A stretch of DNA of 64,000 bases from Penicillium oxalicum (Eukaryota > Ascomycota > Eurotiomycetes > Eurotiales > Aspergillaceae), in the NCBI RefSeq assembly GCF_001723175.1, contig NC_064653.1, forward strand, positions 186,001 through 250,000. Reading direction: 5' to 3'. Position numbers and translations under genes: made by a program. Shown one piece after another: positions 47,897 through 58,575 of the stretch (positions within the stretch are counted from its first letter, which is position 1; each line of letters begins with the position of its first letter). Under the pieces are notes generated by a model. It had not been told where the DNA came from, did not search any database, and saw nothing but the letters and a program-made list of their open reading frames with translations.

Positions 47897-48900
47897 CTAG
47901 ACATATTTCTTAAGCAGGGTAATCAGATCCTGCTCCGAATAGGTCCCAAGGCCCAAAAGCTCATTATCCGTCTCGTCAAAGTGAGTACCAAATTTGCTCG
48001 TAAAGACCGCGTACAAGATCTGACTAACGGCAAAGGTCACAAAATCCGGCGGGGATTGCTTCAACGCCTCCTCGGCCCGTTTCGAAAGATCCTCCGTCTT
48101 CAGATCGACTCTCTGGATCCTGTCCGCCACCCCCGACAGCTTCAACAGCTGGTTCTGAGTGACCGTGGCCTCGGAGACCCGGACCGAGCGATTCTTGGTC
48201 TGTTCAGGCTTCTTGAGAACCCCGGCGATGGCTTTGCCCACGCCCGCAAGAGTGGTACTACTAAAAGGCACATCGCCCCCGTCATAGATCTCCGTCGACG
48301 AACTCGACCAGTTGATGACGAAGTTCTTTTCCATGGCCCAATCCAGGAACATACCCGTGTACACTCGGGTGTAGGTGAAACCGGGATCCTGCTCGGAAAT
48401 CTCCCGCAATTTCTCGGCAATCTTGGACTTGTCGGCAAAGACCGTCAGCGAGGCCGCGTGCTTGTTGTCTCCATCGCAGCCAAACTCGGACGGAATGTAT
48501 CGTTGGATACCGGCTGCATGGGCCGCGTCGAGAATGCGCCAGTGAGTATCGAGCAGACCACCTTGTACGGGCACACTGTTTACCAGGGCTTGTTGGCCCT
48601 TGAGGGCCGCGACGAGTGAGTCCTTGGAGGTGTAGTCGACTTTTTGGATTTGAGCGCGAGAGTCAACCGGAGTGGATTCGGAACGGCTCAGGACGGTCAC
48701 TTGGAAGCCGGCATCGAGGAGTTGAGTCACAATTGCAGGTCCGATATTGCCGGTGGCCTGTAACTGATTTAGAACACATTTCTCGCGCCGCGGGGGGGGA
48801 GAAGCTCCCTCGGTAGCGGGGGAAGAGAGAAAAGGGTGGGGAGCCTATCGATGGTAGTGAAACTTACACCAGCGACTGCGACACGAGTGATCTCAGACAT
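47897..48900 (-). CDS. NmrA / isoflavone-reductase-like NAD(P)-binding protein
   Basis: Atypical short-chain dehydrogenase of the NmrA/PCBER group. Exons 48900-48868 and 48757-47897, with a 110-nt intron, give 297 aa. The Rossmann motif is split by the intron and rejoined as VAVAGATGNIGPAIV (G11, G14, G17). Family blocks downstream are LLDAGFQVTVLSRS, ALVNSVPVQGG, AAGIQRYIPSEFGCD and FTYTRVYTGMFLDW. The Lys of plant isoflavone reductases has no clear equivalent here (the region reads SEFGCDGDNK), so a reductase activity is not certain. Members include aromatic ether reductases and redox-sensing regulators. It lies 3.7 kb from the ring-cleavage cluster but is separated from it by the Sit4 gene, so a link is speculative. 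Confidence 0.85.
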
Positions 48901-50778
48901 GTTTAAGATAGTATGAGATGGTCTCCGTTTTAGCGTATGTACAAAAATTGAGGTACGTTTCCAAACACGCAATCAAGTGACAGTAAGAGTGGACGCGAGT
49001 TCAATGTATCGAGTCGGTTGTAAAAGATTGGTGATTTGACACTGGTCAAACGGATGAGAGAAGCTGGTTATTGAGAAATCAGTGTCGAGTGGTTCGAGAT
49101 ATCTAGAGGCGTTTTATACCAGCTCCGACCTTCCAGAGGTACCCAAGGTAGGTGGGGGTTTGAAATCGACCTGGTTGGCCGGGAGGCACTGATGACCGCA
49201 CACATCGATGATGATGAAAGATATCGAGATTAGATTGTGATGTGGAGTGCCTGTCGGATTCTCCCCGATTCCAACCTCCAGAGTCCATATGGCTTACAGA
49301 GCACGACGGAATTGACCGCAGTGGTACTAAGTATGGACCACCTGAGGCAAGCCAAGGTCCAGATAGTCACCCTAGTAAATCCATTTTCAAGAGCTCGGAC
49401 TCTTGATGGAAAGAATTCATCATCTGATTCCATCTGCTTCTCGCGACCACAACCCCAGTTCCGTCTTCCCGAAACGCCGAAGCTTAGTCAAAGAACGGGC
49501 TTCAGCTGCGTCCGTGGACGCGAAAGATTATAAATCTGTCTCTGTCCCCGTCATCTATGGCGCAATTGAACCCAGGGGTGTTGCTGATTCGAGGGGAGAT
49601 TTCTCCTCCCTCGCCTATATTTGAGGGGGGGGGGGGAGGAAATAAGAGTCGATCACTCCAAGATATCATGCAGTCAACTGATTTGAAATATTGCTCGGCC
49701 CTTGATTCGGCATGTCAATACATCGTTTTCGTGGAGTAAATCCATAGAGAATCCAAAGATTGCAATATACCCATCAATCCCTGGAGTACCTAACTCCACC
49801 GAGTTAGACGGCAATGGTTGCACTGAACACATACATACATCAACTTTCTCATATGCTTAGTAGATGTAAGAAGCTCACGTCCACGGCAGTGGTCCCGGCT
49901 TCTCATCCTCAATGATTCTCTACCTCAATCACAGATCAAATCGTCATCAATGTGTGATGAATTGTACTTGCCGAGTCGAGACCCCTCTTAGACCAGCATC
50001 GCAGTTCAGATTCTATTCGATCCTCGTGACTAGGTTGAAGGTTGATGTACTGTATTTAATCATCCGGTTCCATGGTTTCATGATCGATTCCCGTTCTGTG
50101 ATTCCGCGAGCGGATTTCATCACATGCAGTCTATAAAGCAGAGTCCATGGATCGGACAGCCTCACATGCTGGATGGTTGCGACTCAATCCCCAGATGGGA
50201 ATGGGGAATCGTCAGCCATGCCTTTTTACGGGCAGGCAACCATTAGCGGGCCGTCTTTCATGTAGGTATTTGTCAGCTCATAAACATAGCCTGTCGGACA
50301 AACAATGCGGTCGGACTGCCTGCAGTCGAGCTCAGATATTGATGAAGCTGCTGCAAGTAGATCCTTGAGCTACGATCCCCATTCGAGACGCCTTGCACCC
50401 TCCGCCGAACCTAAATGTCGTGTGAGGTCGAGTGAGCGTTTTCTATCGAAGAGCCCTGCGCGTGGCTTGCTGGACGGCTCCTCTACAGAAAGAGCATCCG
50501 ATGGAGTGTATCAAGGAATCGAGGCTCAGACACATCCGCCAATGTAAGCCGAAGAGACGTTAAATCTGACTGTGGAATCGTTGACAAACCTGAGCCGGTT
50601 GGCTCAGCTCATACATCGGCTGGATTCGTCTCTCAGATCAATCATTATATAATGCTCATGAGTCTTTCATCCTTGCATCTGATCCTCTACCAGTGGAAAC
50701 ATGATTTCGCGAATTACCCCACAACCGTAAAAAGAAGACACCCAACGCCGGCGCCCGTGCAAAAGCTCGCAAATCATC
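48901..50778. other. Intergenic stretch of 1.9 kb
   Basis: No gene could be supported. It includes the promoter of the NmrA-like gene, a 12-G run at 49625-49636, and the 3' flank of the phosphatase gene. Confidence 0.45.
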
Positions 50779-52225
50779 TTACAAGAAATATTCGCTGCGG
50801 CCCGGCCGCGAGGCGGGCATGTGTCGTTGATCATCGCTCACAGCACTGAACAGTTTGAAGGAGGGTTTCAAGTCCTCCCCAATCTCGCACACCGAGGCCA
50901 AGTTGCCGCAGCGATAACAATAATTGGGGGCACTCCACACAGTCACCACATTCTGATTATTGAAGTGGTATTTGTAACCCTCGTTCACCAGTTGATGGGC
51001 GCGTGCAATCAGGGTGAGATCGTTGACGTGGCAGAATTCGTCCGCCACGCGATCGCCAAAGAGCCAACCTAAAGGCACCGAATGAATTAGCCATGTCGCC
51101 ACTTCGCAAGCAAGGGAAAAAGTTGGCCCAAAATCTCAAAAGGCTCACCTGCACCACGGGGGCTCACTGCCCACGTCTCCACGTCGTCGGGATCGGACCA
51201 GACCAAATCACAAAAGGCACCCTCGTGAGGAATCTCCTGCGCACGGGCAACAACCCGCACTTGGTCCAGCGTTCGGATTTCGGGACTGAGTCCACCGTGA
51301 ACACAGAGCACCTTGCCGTCGATGATGGCGCCCAGCGTCATGAAATCGAAGACCTGGCAACAAGCCTTCCACACCGAGGCGCTGCCGTACTTTTGAAAAC
51401 ATTCCTCGTAGAAACCGTAGACTTGTGTGATCTGGCGTGACTCGTGGTTACCGCGGACTAACGTCACTCGGTCGGGGTACCTGAGGTGCAAGTTGGTCGA
51501 AAGATCAGCTGATGTCCCATCATCTTCACTCTTCCCTTTTCGAAGAGGACACAGGGGCCATCCCAATGACAACTCACTTGGCCTTCAGACAGAGTAATAG
51601 CGTTAGAGTCTCCAGACTGAAATATCCGCGATCAACATAATCACCCAAGAACACAAAGTTGCTCTTGAGCTGCAAATCGGCCGATGTTTGGCTGTTGGAG
51701 CGGCTGTGCGAAGCGGCATTTCCTTCAGTGTCTTCTCCGGTCTCCTCATCCCCGTCTGCCTTGACCTTGGCACTAGGCCCACGCAACTTCTTCCGGAGCT
51801 TTGGATCGGTGATAGTGGTGGGTGGCTCGATATCGGCCGATGTGATAACGGAGGAGGAGGATTTGGGAGCGTCCAGCGCAGAGCCATCAGGCATGCCGCC
51901 CGACACGCGGAAGAGTTCGAGCAGGTCGTAAAATTGGCCGTGGATATCACCGCAGATCGTGACGGGGGTGGATACAGGTTGAATGTTGGACTCTTTTGAC
52001 GAGGGAACGCAAGACTGATCAGTTTCTGTAGTCAAAAGCAAAATCAAGAGGGTTCCAACAATCTCGCTTACCTTCCATCATAAACTCCTTGACCATTTCA
52101 CACAGTTGCTTCATATGAGCCTCGGAGAGATACTTGCAGTCCTTGGCGGCCTCCAGCCACTCGTCAGGGCCAGCATTGCGCTTCAACTTGGCGGGTCCCG
52201 GTTGAGGGACCTTACTGTCGGTCAT
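50779..52225 (-). CDS. sitA: Sit4/PP6-type serine/threonine protein phosphatase catalytic subunit
   Basis: PP2A-family phosphatase acting in cell-cycle, TOR and wall-integrity signalling. Exons 52225-52072, 51992-51578, 51480-51149 and 51068-50779 (introns of 79, 97 and 80 nt) give 396 aa. The first acceptor (at 51993) was chosen because it yields MEESNIQPV as in Sit4; an upstream acceptor at 52026 would add 11 residues. Motifs are GDIHG (66-70), GDYVDRG (168-174), [37 protein letters not shown] and [11 protein letters not shown]. The C-terminus is YFL, the site of PP2A-family carboxymethylation. GPDEWLE near the N-terminus and [10 protein letters not shown] fit Sit4. Between GDIHG and GDYVDRG the protein has about 74 extra residues, Ser-rich then acidic, absent from the canonical fold. 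Confidence 0.9.
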
Positions 52226-52567
52226 GGCGAGACAAGTGGAAAGCAACGTAGAGGAAAGATGGTGGAGAGGATAGCGGGGGCGCCCAGAAGGAAGAGGAAC
52301 TGCGCGGCTGGCGGTCTTCGACTGCCGCAGCGGGCCTGGAATGACCTGGCCAGCTGACCCTGCAGGCCATTTGACAGCCGCCACATTTTCAATAGGGATT
52401 TGGCGACGTACGGATTTTGCCTCGATGACAGCGCCAGCACATATATTCGAATGCCTATGGATATCTAGAAAAAAAAGACTCAAAATGAATCTTTGATGAT
52501 CTATGAATTCTATGATCTTGCTGAATTCATAGTATCACTCTTTCGTCTAACCCCCATTTATCAATGC
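52226..52567. promoter_or_regulatory. Short intergenic region, sitA promoter / enol-lactonase fusion 3' flank
   Basis: Only 342 nt separate two minus-strand genes, so the phosphatase promoter is compact or overlaps the neighbour's 3' UTR. No other feature is seen. Confidence 0.4.
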
Positions 52568-54229
52568 TTATCCATCAATCTTGCCCAAAAAGTCGGTCAC
52601 CACATCTGCAAATGCTTCGGGCTGTTCTACCATTGGCAGGTGACCTGCCTTGTCAATGATTTTCAGCTCAGCGCCTCCCTTCAGGTCGGCTGCCATCTTT
52701 TGCATGGTCTGGGGAAGCACTCCATCATTGGCCCCGGCGACGAACAACCCAGGCACAGTGGCCGAGGCCATGCGGTCGCGAATATCATATGCGCACAAAG
52801 CATTGACACTGTGCGCAAATCCCTTCAGACTGTTGGTGCGGACTGCCTCCTTGACTGGAGCGAGGACCTCTGGCTGGGTCTCATAAGACTCGGGTACGAA
52901 CCAGCGTCGAGTCGTGACTTCTGCTAGCTGCTCTCCAACGATGGGCTCGTTTGTCTCTGGGTTCGTTGACCCTTCTTGCTCCGACATGGCAACGCGGTCG
53001 GCCCAGGCTTTCCGATTCGACTCGGGAGCAGAGGAGTTGGTATCACAAGCGATGAACGCGGCCACACGCTCGGGGTAGAGGAGGGAGGTGTTGAGCACGG
53101 TAACACCACCTAGACTGACGCCTATCAACCGAGCAGCCTTGGGTGGCACACGCAATGCCTCGAGCAGATCGGCGATGTCTGAGGCAAGGAGGTCCACGGT
53201 GACGGGTTGCTCGCCGCTAGCAGAACGGCGACCGCGAGTCAGATAGCGCACCACGCGATAGCGCTGATTCTGCTCTCGCGCGAGGAACGCGTCCACGAAT
53301 CGATCCCAAATGCTCCAATCCACCAGGATGGAATTGCTGAGCACAACCAGAGGAGCATTCGGGTCGGTGCTTCCTTCTAACCGATAAGGAATCTCCACAC
53401 CGTCCTTGGTGGTGATGAAGGATTCCACGGCTGGCCGGGTCGCGGACGGGAATGTGCGAGTCTTGCCGTCGTTGGACGACCACGGGCCCTTGCAATCTGG
53501 CGATGCCAGGGACGATAATTCCCGCGGGGCAGGACCGAAGGTGTAGTACCATTGATAGACGCGGCGCTTTTTGGAGGCCACCACGGTCTCCTGGAGCTTA
53601 TCACGCCAAGCGGTGCTCATGGCGGCCTTGTGGACGTCTCCCCCTAGTCCATTTTGAGGAGAGTATTCATGGAGAGCGAGTGAGTGACGAGGCGTCTGGG
53701 GATCGATCGATGAAGTCACAAACAGTCGGCTGCGGCGCCAGCCCGGCACGCGCGAGAGCATGTCAAAATGTTCCTCGCGACACCAGCGATCATACTCTGC
53801 CTGCGACTCAGGATCTGGGTGGGTGGAGGTGGTCACGGCGACAAGAACACTTCCGCGGGTCTCGGGGTCGGTGTCGGCCTGGGTCTCGAGCGGGCGGAAG
53901 TTTGACGAGCTCTGCTCATAGACCAGATCGTAGAGCAACCGACCCACGTCGATCTGGGCCATGGTGGCTTTTTCCCGCTCCGTTTTGATCAGATCGGTGC
54001 GCAGGTCCAAGTAGGTCTTGCGGGTCAACTCGGCCATATCGGTGATATCGTAGAGCGCAACATACTCGGGTTTCTCGCCGTCGGTCGCGCGGAAGCGGAA
54101 GCCATTGGTGATGAAGGGTAGACGTAACCGCAAGGGACCATGTTCGATGTTGTACCAATCGTGGAATTGCGCCTCGGGCAGTGCGCCCTGCGGCTGCATC
54201 GTCACGTAGAGTAGTCCAGGAGTCGGCAT
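52568..54229 (-). CDS. Fusion: tandem EthD-like (dimeric alpha/beta barrel) domains + 3-oxoadipate enol-lactonase-like hydrolase
   Basis: Single exon, 553 aa. Residues about 5-110 and 125-235 are two ferredoxin-like domains of the EthD/dimeric alpha-beta barrel type. Each has a matching acidic-aromatic block before a His: FHDWYNIEH (H30) and YDRWCREEH (H154). Residues about 265-553 are an alpha/beta hydrolase like PcaD: LVVLSNSILVDWSIWD, the nucleophile elbow GVSLGG (Ser372), Asp502 in AGANDGVLP and His530 in KAGHLPMVEQP. Bacterial PcaD hydrolyses 3-oxoadipate enol-lactone to 3-oxoadipate. The next gene upstream on the same strand is a muconate-cyclase homologue, and a catechol-type dioxygenase follows, which supports a 3-oxoadipate pathway role. 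Muconolactone isomerase (CatC) also has a ferredoxin-like fold, so the N-terminal half may perform that step; this is inference. Confidence 0.85.
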   Translation of the reverse strand: MPTPGLLYVTMQPQGALPEAQFHDWYNIEHGPLRLRLPFITNGFRFRATDGEKPEYVALYDITDMAELTRKTYLDLRTDLIKTEREKATMAQIDVGRLLYDLVYEQSSSNFRPLETQADTDPETRGSVLVAVTTSTHPDPESQAEYDRWCREEHFDMLSRVPGWRRSRLFVTSSIDPQTPRHSLALHEYSPQNGLGGDVHKAAMSTAWRDKLQETVVASKKRRVYQWYYTFGPAPRELSSLASPDCKGPWSSNDGKTRTFPSATRPAVESFITTKDGVEIPYRLEGSTDPNAPLVVLSNSILVDWSIWDRFVDAFLAREQNQRYRVVRYLTRGRRSASGEQPVTVDLLASDIADLLEALRVPPKAARLIGVSLGGVTVLNTSLLYPERVAAFIACDTNSSAPESNRKAWADRVAMSEQEGSTNPETNEPIVGEQLAEVTTRRWFVPESYETQPEVLAPVKEAVRTNSLKGFAHSVNALCAYDIRDRMASATVPGLFVAGANDGVLPQTMQKMAADLKGGAELKIIDKAGHLPMVEQPEAFADVVTDFLGKIDG

Positions 54230-54766
54230 GGTGGCAGCTGTGGATTTGGCCCGAGCAAAGTAGTAGCTTTACTTCGTTCTCTACAGAGGCACGACGACAG
54301 AGGTTTGAGAGGTTACAGGTATAGGGACGAGGAAGTCAGTGAGCAAAGGAAGAGAGGAAGTGAAGAACGTTTCAACCCGATTTAATCATTGCCGTGCCCA
54401 AAGGTTCCGCCGTGTGGTGCCTCTCGTTATCGCATATGACGACTGCCTCTTTGGAAACCCCATCCCGTCGTATATTCGTCCTGGTGGAAGTGCATCTCGG
54501 CACTGCCCCTCAGCCGGAAGAGAGCCAGTCCGCGCCGATGGGAACTGCCGAAGTGGAGGCCCTCTTTTCCCCCCGCATTGGTTCGCCAGTTGGGCGATTG
54601 GTCAAGTGGGAGCACTCCGGAAGGGACCAGGACGGACTGGAATTCAAGGATTCTTCATGATTACGCTTTGACTGTCTTAAGTCGTGAAACGGCTGTTTGC
54701 CAACTTTCTACATGATCTCACATCAATTGATCCAAGCGCATTCATCCCGTCATCATCTCATTACAT
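54230..54766. promoter_or_regulatory. Intergenic region upstream of the lactonase fusion
   Basis: 537 nt between the fusion gene start and the end of the cyclase gene on the same strand. Several CGG/CCG triplets (for example near 54500-54550) could be zinc-cluster half-sites, but no clear pair stands out. Confidence 0.35.
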
Positions 54767-56023
54767 TTAGTCATACCAGATAGCATTCATGCCGAATCCT
54801 TGCTCGGGAATGTCCACACGGGCCACACGAGCCAGCTTCTCGTCTCGCCAGCGGTACATTTCCACAAAGCCTAATTGATCATCACACAGGGCCAACCACT
54901 CGTCACTGAAATCGCACGGGCTGACCGCATTAGAGTGGCCCCCACTGGTAGAAGTCGGATTGATAAAGAGTTGGCGCAGAATTTCGCCCGAGGGTCCCAG
55001 CTTGAACGCCGTGATGTACCCAGTCACGTCGAAGTGGTTGGACCGAGTCGTCGCGAAGAGATACTCGCCGCTCTGGGTGGTAAAGGTCACGTCGCCGCGG
55101 TACTTGTTGCGCGGGGGCAACCCCGGCGGGAGAAGGGGATAGGTGATGTGCGTGAAAACGGGCTTATGGGTGCGCTCGTCGATCACGTACACGGCCAGAC
55201 GGTTGCCTGCTTCCATGAGCGCGTAGAGATATTTTCCACTGGGGTGCATTTCGACCCAGCGCGGATGATCTCCCGGGTCCGGCGCCTCGAGACAGTCGAG
55301 GAGTGTGAGTTGGCCCGTCTCGGCGTCCTTGATATGCGTCCAGATCTGATTGGCTTGCAAGTCGGCCGAGTACAAGTATGTCTCGGTCGGATCGAAGACC
55401 ATGCCGTGGATGCCCGTGTTGGGGTCATATTCGTAGTTCTGCACGTTGGAATCGAGAGCACCGTCCGAGGTCACCGAGAAGACATTGCCGTATCCTGCGT
55501 ATTTGTAGAAGGGGTTGCCGTACACATTGTAAGGGGGTTGATGTGCGGCGAGCACAAAGATGGCTCGGGTGTTGGTATCGGCGCTGGCAGCAAGAGCTAG
55601 AGTCACGGAGCAGTTAGCCTGTCCGTTGTCATCATGAGTGACATGGAGAATATGAAATGACTGGCAAGATTTTCCCCCCTCTTTCTTCCTATTTCTAGAC
55701 CTCAATTGACCTCGTCGCAGCTCTGGAGATCATGTTTACGGGTAATGGAGGGGGAGATGCAGATACGTACGGTGTCCTGCGACGGGATGCGACACTTGGT
55801 GTACAATCTCCGTTGGGCTCTTGACCGCGAAGCTATTCCATTTCTTCATTGCTGCGCCATAGATAGTCTTCTTATCATGAGAAAAGGTCATCCAGGAGAT
55901 GGGCTCAGCTTCGGGAATGTCGGTCTTCTTGACCAATTCCAGCGTGAGCGCCTCATCGTCGAATTGCACGGTGTAGATGCGACCGGGGGCGGTCCACGTG
56001 CCGACCATCAAATGGTGCTTCAT
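54767..56023 (-). CDS. Beta-propeller muconate lactonising enzyme (carboxy-cis,cis-muconate cyclase family, CMLE)
   Basis: Fungal seven-bladed-propeller lactonising enzyme that cyclises a (carboxy)muconate, the product of intradiol ring cleavage, to a muconolactone. Exons 56023-55771 and 55596-54767, with a 174-nt intron, give 360 aa, close to Neurospora CMLE. The start MKHHLMVGTWTAPG matches the family N-terminus, although the frame is open upstream. Family blocks are EPISWMTFSHDKKTIYGAAMKKW, DTNTRAIFVLAAHQPPY, TGIHGMVFDPTETYLYSADLQAN, DHPRWVEMHPSGKYLYALMEAGN, TSTSGGHSNAVSPC and the C-terminal GFGMNAIWYD. It is divergent from the dioxygenase across 1.2 kb. Whether it acts on cis,cis-muconate or on its 3-carboxy derivative cannot be read from sequence; the adjacent catechol-type dioxygenase favours the former. 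Confidence 0.92.
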
Positions 56024-57253
56024 GGCGAAGTTGGCCGAGGTCGTGAAGAACCGCGGGCGACGAGAAGGGACAGAGACGTTAGTCCAGGTCGATATCGAGG
56101 TCGAAGGAGGGATAACTCCTATTGTCCAATTGCGCACTGGGCGGATCATACGATGCAAGCCGACTTTGAATCTCGTCAACCTTGAGACTTCAGACTCCCG
56201 TGCGGAGGAAACAGAATATATCCGGTGCATGCAGGCGACAGGACGGGCGTGCGGGGAGCATGGCCCAATCGGGTGGGGTGTTTTGTCGCCCCCAGGCAGT
56301 TGTGGTGGATCCCCGCATTCCTGCACTCAGGCACCGGCAGCGAGAGGCGGCACTGTGTGCAGCACGCAGAGCCGCCGGTGTCATCCTCGATCTCTCTTCC
56401 GGAATGGAAAGGTACTGGATAATGGGATTCCATTGACCCAGGATAGACCAAGATCTCACAATTTAGCAGTGAGAATTGGGGTTCAATTCGAATTCAAAAG
56501 TTAGGGATAAACGTTTGGGTCTACTATCGGAACCAGTATCCAGCCTACCTAGATGAGGCCTACATACATTAGTAACCTGGCCAAAATACAAGTGATGGAT
56601 TCACAAGCAATGCAATGATGAACCATACAATCATTGTATAGCTCATCGCGTGTGTAGATAAGATACCCCTTCATTCTGCATTGATGAGAGGATGCGAGAG
56701 TGTCGAAAGCCGTCGACTCTACCACAGGCACGTGGCTCGTCACGTTGACCCTTCGGCTGTTATGTGGGGGTGCGGCTGCCGAAATGGCCGCCTGCCGGCC
56801 AGACTCGCCAGTTGCTTCTCCCCGGAGGCGTGCAGACTTGCCGCCACACGACTCCGATGCGTTCGGGAAATGGAGATGGGGAAAAACCGGGGTTGACGAG
56901 ACCACGAGGGTGAGACTCGGTAGTCGAGACGATGATGTTCTCGGGTTCAAGCATGGCTCTTGAGGGCCGACCAGCCGATTATAAAACCCTGGGCTCGTCC
57001 TTTGCAACATTCTATTTCCCTTCCTTACCCCAGTCTTTCTTCCGCCTCCTTCCTCCTCATTTCCACACGGCCAGACACTTCTCCCCCGCATTCTGGAGTT
57101 CACCCGGATCTATACACCTGCATCCGCTCTACACTTTGCGACCGCACCAAATTTGTCAACCTTCGTCCACAGTAACTATACTGCCGGAGTCGAGTCAAAT
57201 AAGCCACGGTTTTTTTGCAAGATTATCAAGAGACAACACAACACACAGACACA
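56024..57253. promoter_or_regulatory. Divergent promoter region, muconate cyclase / intradiol dioxygenase
   Basis: A shared 1.2-kb region between the two pathway genes. TATAAAA at 56980-56986 lies 268 nt before the dioxygenase ATG and is followed by a CT-rich leader. CGG-CTG-CCG at 56773-56781 is an inverted CGG pair of the type bound by Zn2Cys6 regulators. A TTCCGGAA element lies near 56397-56404. Control by a zinc-cluster activator is inferred. Confidence 0.45.
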
Positions 57254-58198
57254 ATGTCTTCCTCTACCACCAACAGCCGCTTCGACCCTACTTTCACCGA
57301 CCAAGTGGTCAATGCCATGGGTCCCAAGACCCCCGAGCGGGCGCGCGTCATCCTCGGATCGTTGATTCGCCACATCCACGACTTTGCCCGTGAAGTTGAA
57401 TTGACCCCTGCCGAATGGATGACGGGTGTGGAATTCATCAACTCCATTGGAGCCATCAGCACCCCCATTCGGAACGAGGGTCATCGAATCTGCGATGTGA
57501 TCGGTCTGGAATCGCTCGTGGATGAGATCGCCAACAAGATCGTCACCGAACAGGGCCTGTCTCCAACCTCCAACGTCATCTTGGGACCCTTCTGGTCCCC
57601 CAATGCGCCCTTCCGCGCTTTGGGTGACAGCATCATCCAGGACCCACTCCCCAACGGCCGAGTCACCTATATGCACGGTCGTCTGACCGATATGGAGACC
57701 GGCAAGCCCATCGCGGGCGCCGTCCTCGACATCTGGCAAGCCTCCGCCAATGCCAAGTACGACTTCCAGGACCCCGAGCAGAGTGAGAACAACCTCCGGG
57801 GCAAGTTCCGCTCCAACGCCAACGGCGAGTTCTACTGGTACTGCTACCACCCCACGGCCTACTCTCTGCCCACCGATGGTCCCGCCGGTGTGCTCTTGAA
57901 CTTGATGGACCGTTCGCCCATGCGTCCTGCCCATATTCATCTGATGATCACTCACCCGGAATATGCCACCGTCATCAATCAGATCTACCCCAGCACCGAT
58001 CCCCACTTGGAGATTGACTCTGTCTTTGCCGTCAAAGACGATCTTGTGGTGGACTTTAAGCCCAAGACCGACGATCCCAAGGCGGAATTGGACCTGGAGT
58101 ACAATGTTCGCATGGCGCAGAAGAAGCACCACCCCCACCCCAACTCGGAGCCTCCCAAGTCCTCCTTTGAGCGTTCCATGGGCGCTAACAAGCTGTAA
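57254..58198 (+). CDS. Intradiol ring-cleavage dioxygenase (catechol / hydroxyquinol 1,2-dioxygenase type)
   Basis: Non-haem Fe(III) enzyme that opens a catechol ring between the two hydroxyls to give a cis,cis-muconate. Intronless, 314 aa. An N-terminal dimerisation helical domain (about 10-105) precedes the beta-sandwich catalytic core. All four iron ligands are visible with normal spacing: Tyr169 (ANAKYDFQ), Tyr203 (HPTAYSLP), and His227 and His229 (RPAHIHL). Other family blocks are [35 protein letters not shown] and [13 protein letters not shown]. The His-rich, Ser-rich C-terminal tail has no known role. A TATA box and CT-rich leader suggest inducible, strong expression. Substrate choice between catechol and hydroxyquinol is not decided by sequence alone; the linked cyclase and lactonase favour catechol. 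Confidence 0.93.
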   Translation: MSSSTTNSRFDPTFTDQVVNAMGPKTPERARVILGSLIRHIHDFAREVELTPAEWMTGVEFINSIGAISTPIRNEGHRICDVIGLESLVDEIANKIVTEQGLSPTSNVILGPFWSPNAPFRALGDSIIQDPLPNGRVTYMHGRLTDMETGKPIAGAVLDIWQASANAKYDFQDPEQSENNLRGKFRSNANGEFYWYCYHPTAYSLPTDGPAGVLLNLMDRSPMRPAHIHLMITHPEYATVINQIYPSTDPHLEIDSVFAVKDDLVVDFKPKTDDPKAELDLEYNVRMAQKKHHPHPNSEPPKSSFERSMGANKL

Positions 58199-58569
58199 GC
58201 GAGAAGCGTGCTGAAGAAGCAGTGCCGGTGTCATCTTGAGGGAGATCAATGAAGCTTTGATACGTCGAACGACAATATACTCGGGGGCCGATTGACCCTG
58301 CGATTTGCATTCCCCCTCTTTTCTCTCTCTCTCTTTTTTTTTGACCAGATGTCAGATGAGTCTGCATCACGTCGCGGATTGCATTTGTGGATTGGATTTA
58401 GCGAGTTTCTCTTTTCTTTCCTCCATGTCTGGGAGATTTTGTTTTGGTCGAGACTTTTGCAATCACCCGGTTACGGGTTTTTCTTGCCGTTTTGGATCCA
58501 TGTGTGATAACTCTGATATGGGTTTGATGTACATTGAGGTGACGAAGTCGAACGTGCTGATGTATATAA

Positions 58570-58575
58570 AATAAA
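58570..58575 (+). promoter_or_regulatory. Candidate poly(A) signal of the dioxygenase gene
   Basis: AATAAA about 370 nt after the stop, followed by a T-rich stretch. Fungal poly(A) signals are degenerate, so this is only a candidate. Confidence 0.35.

Noticed and set aside
47828..48619. Open frame of 263 codons on the plus strand opposite the NmrA-like gene
   Set aside because: It overlaps a well-supported coding exon on the other strand and has no domain.
57176..58249. Open frame of 357 codons antisense to the dioxygenase
   Set aside because: Shadow frame of a biased coding exon; no domain and no reason to expect overlapping genes.
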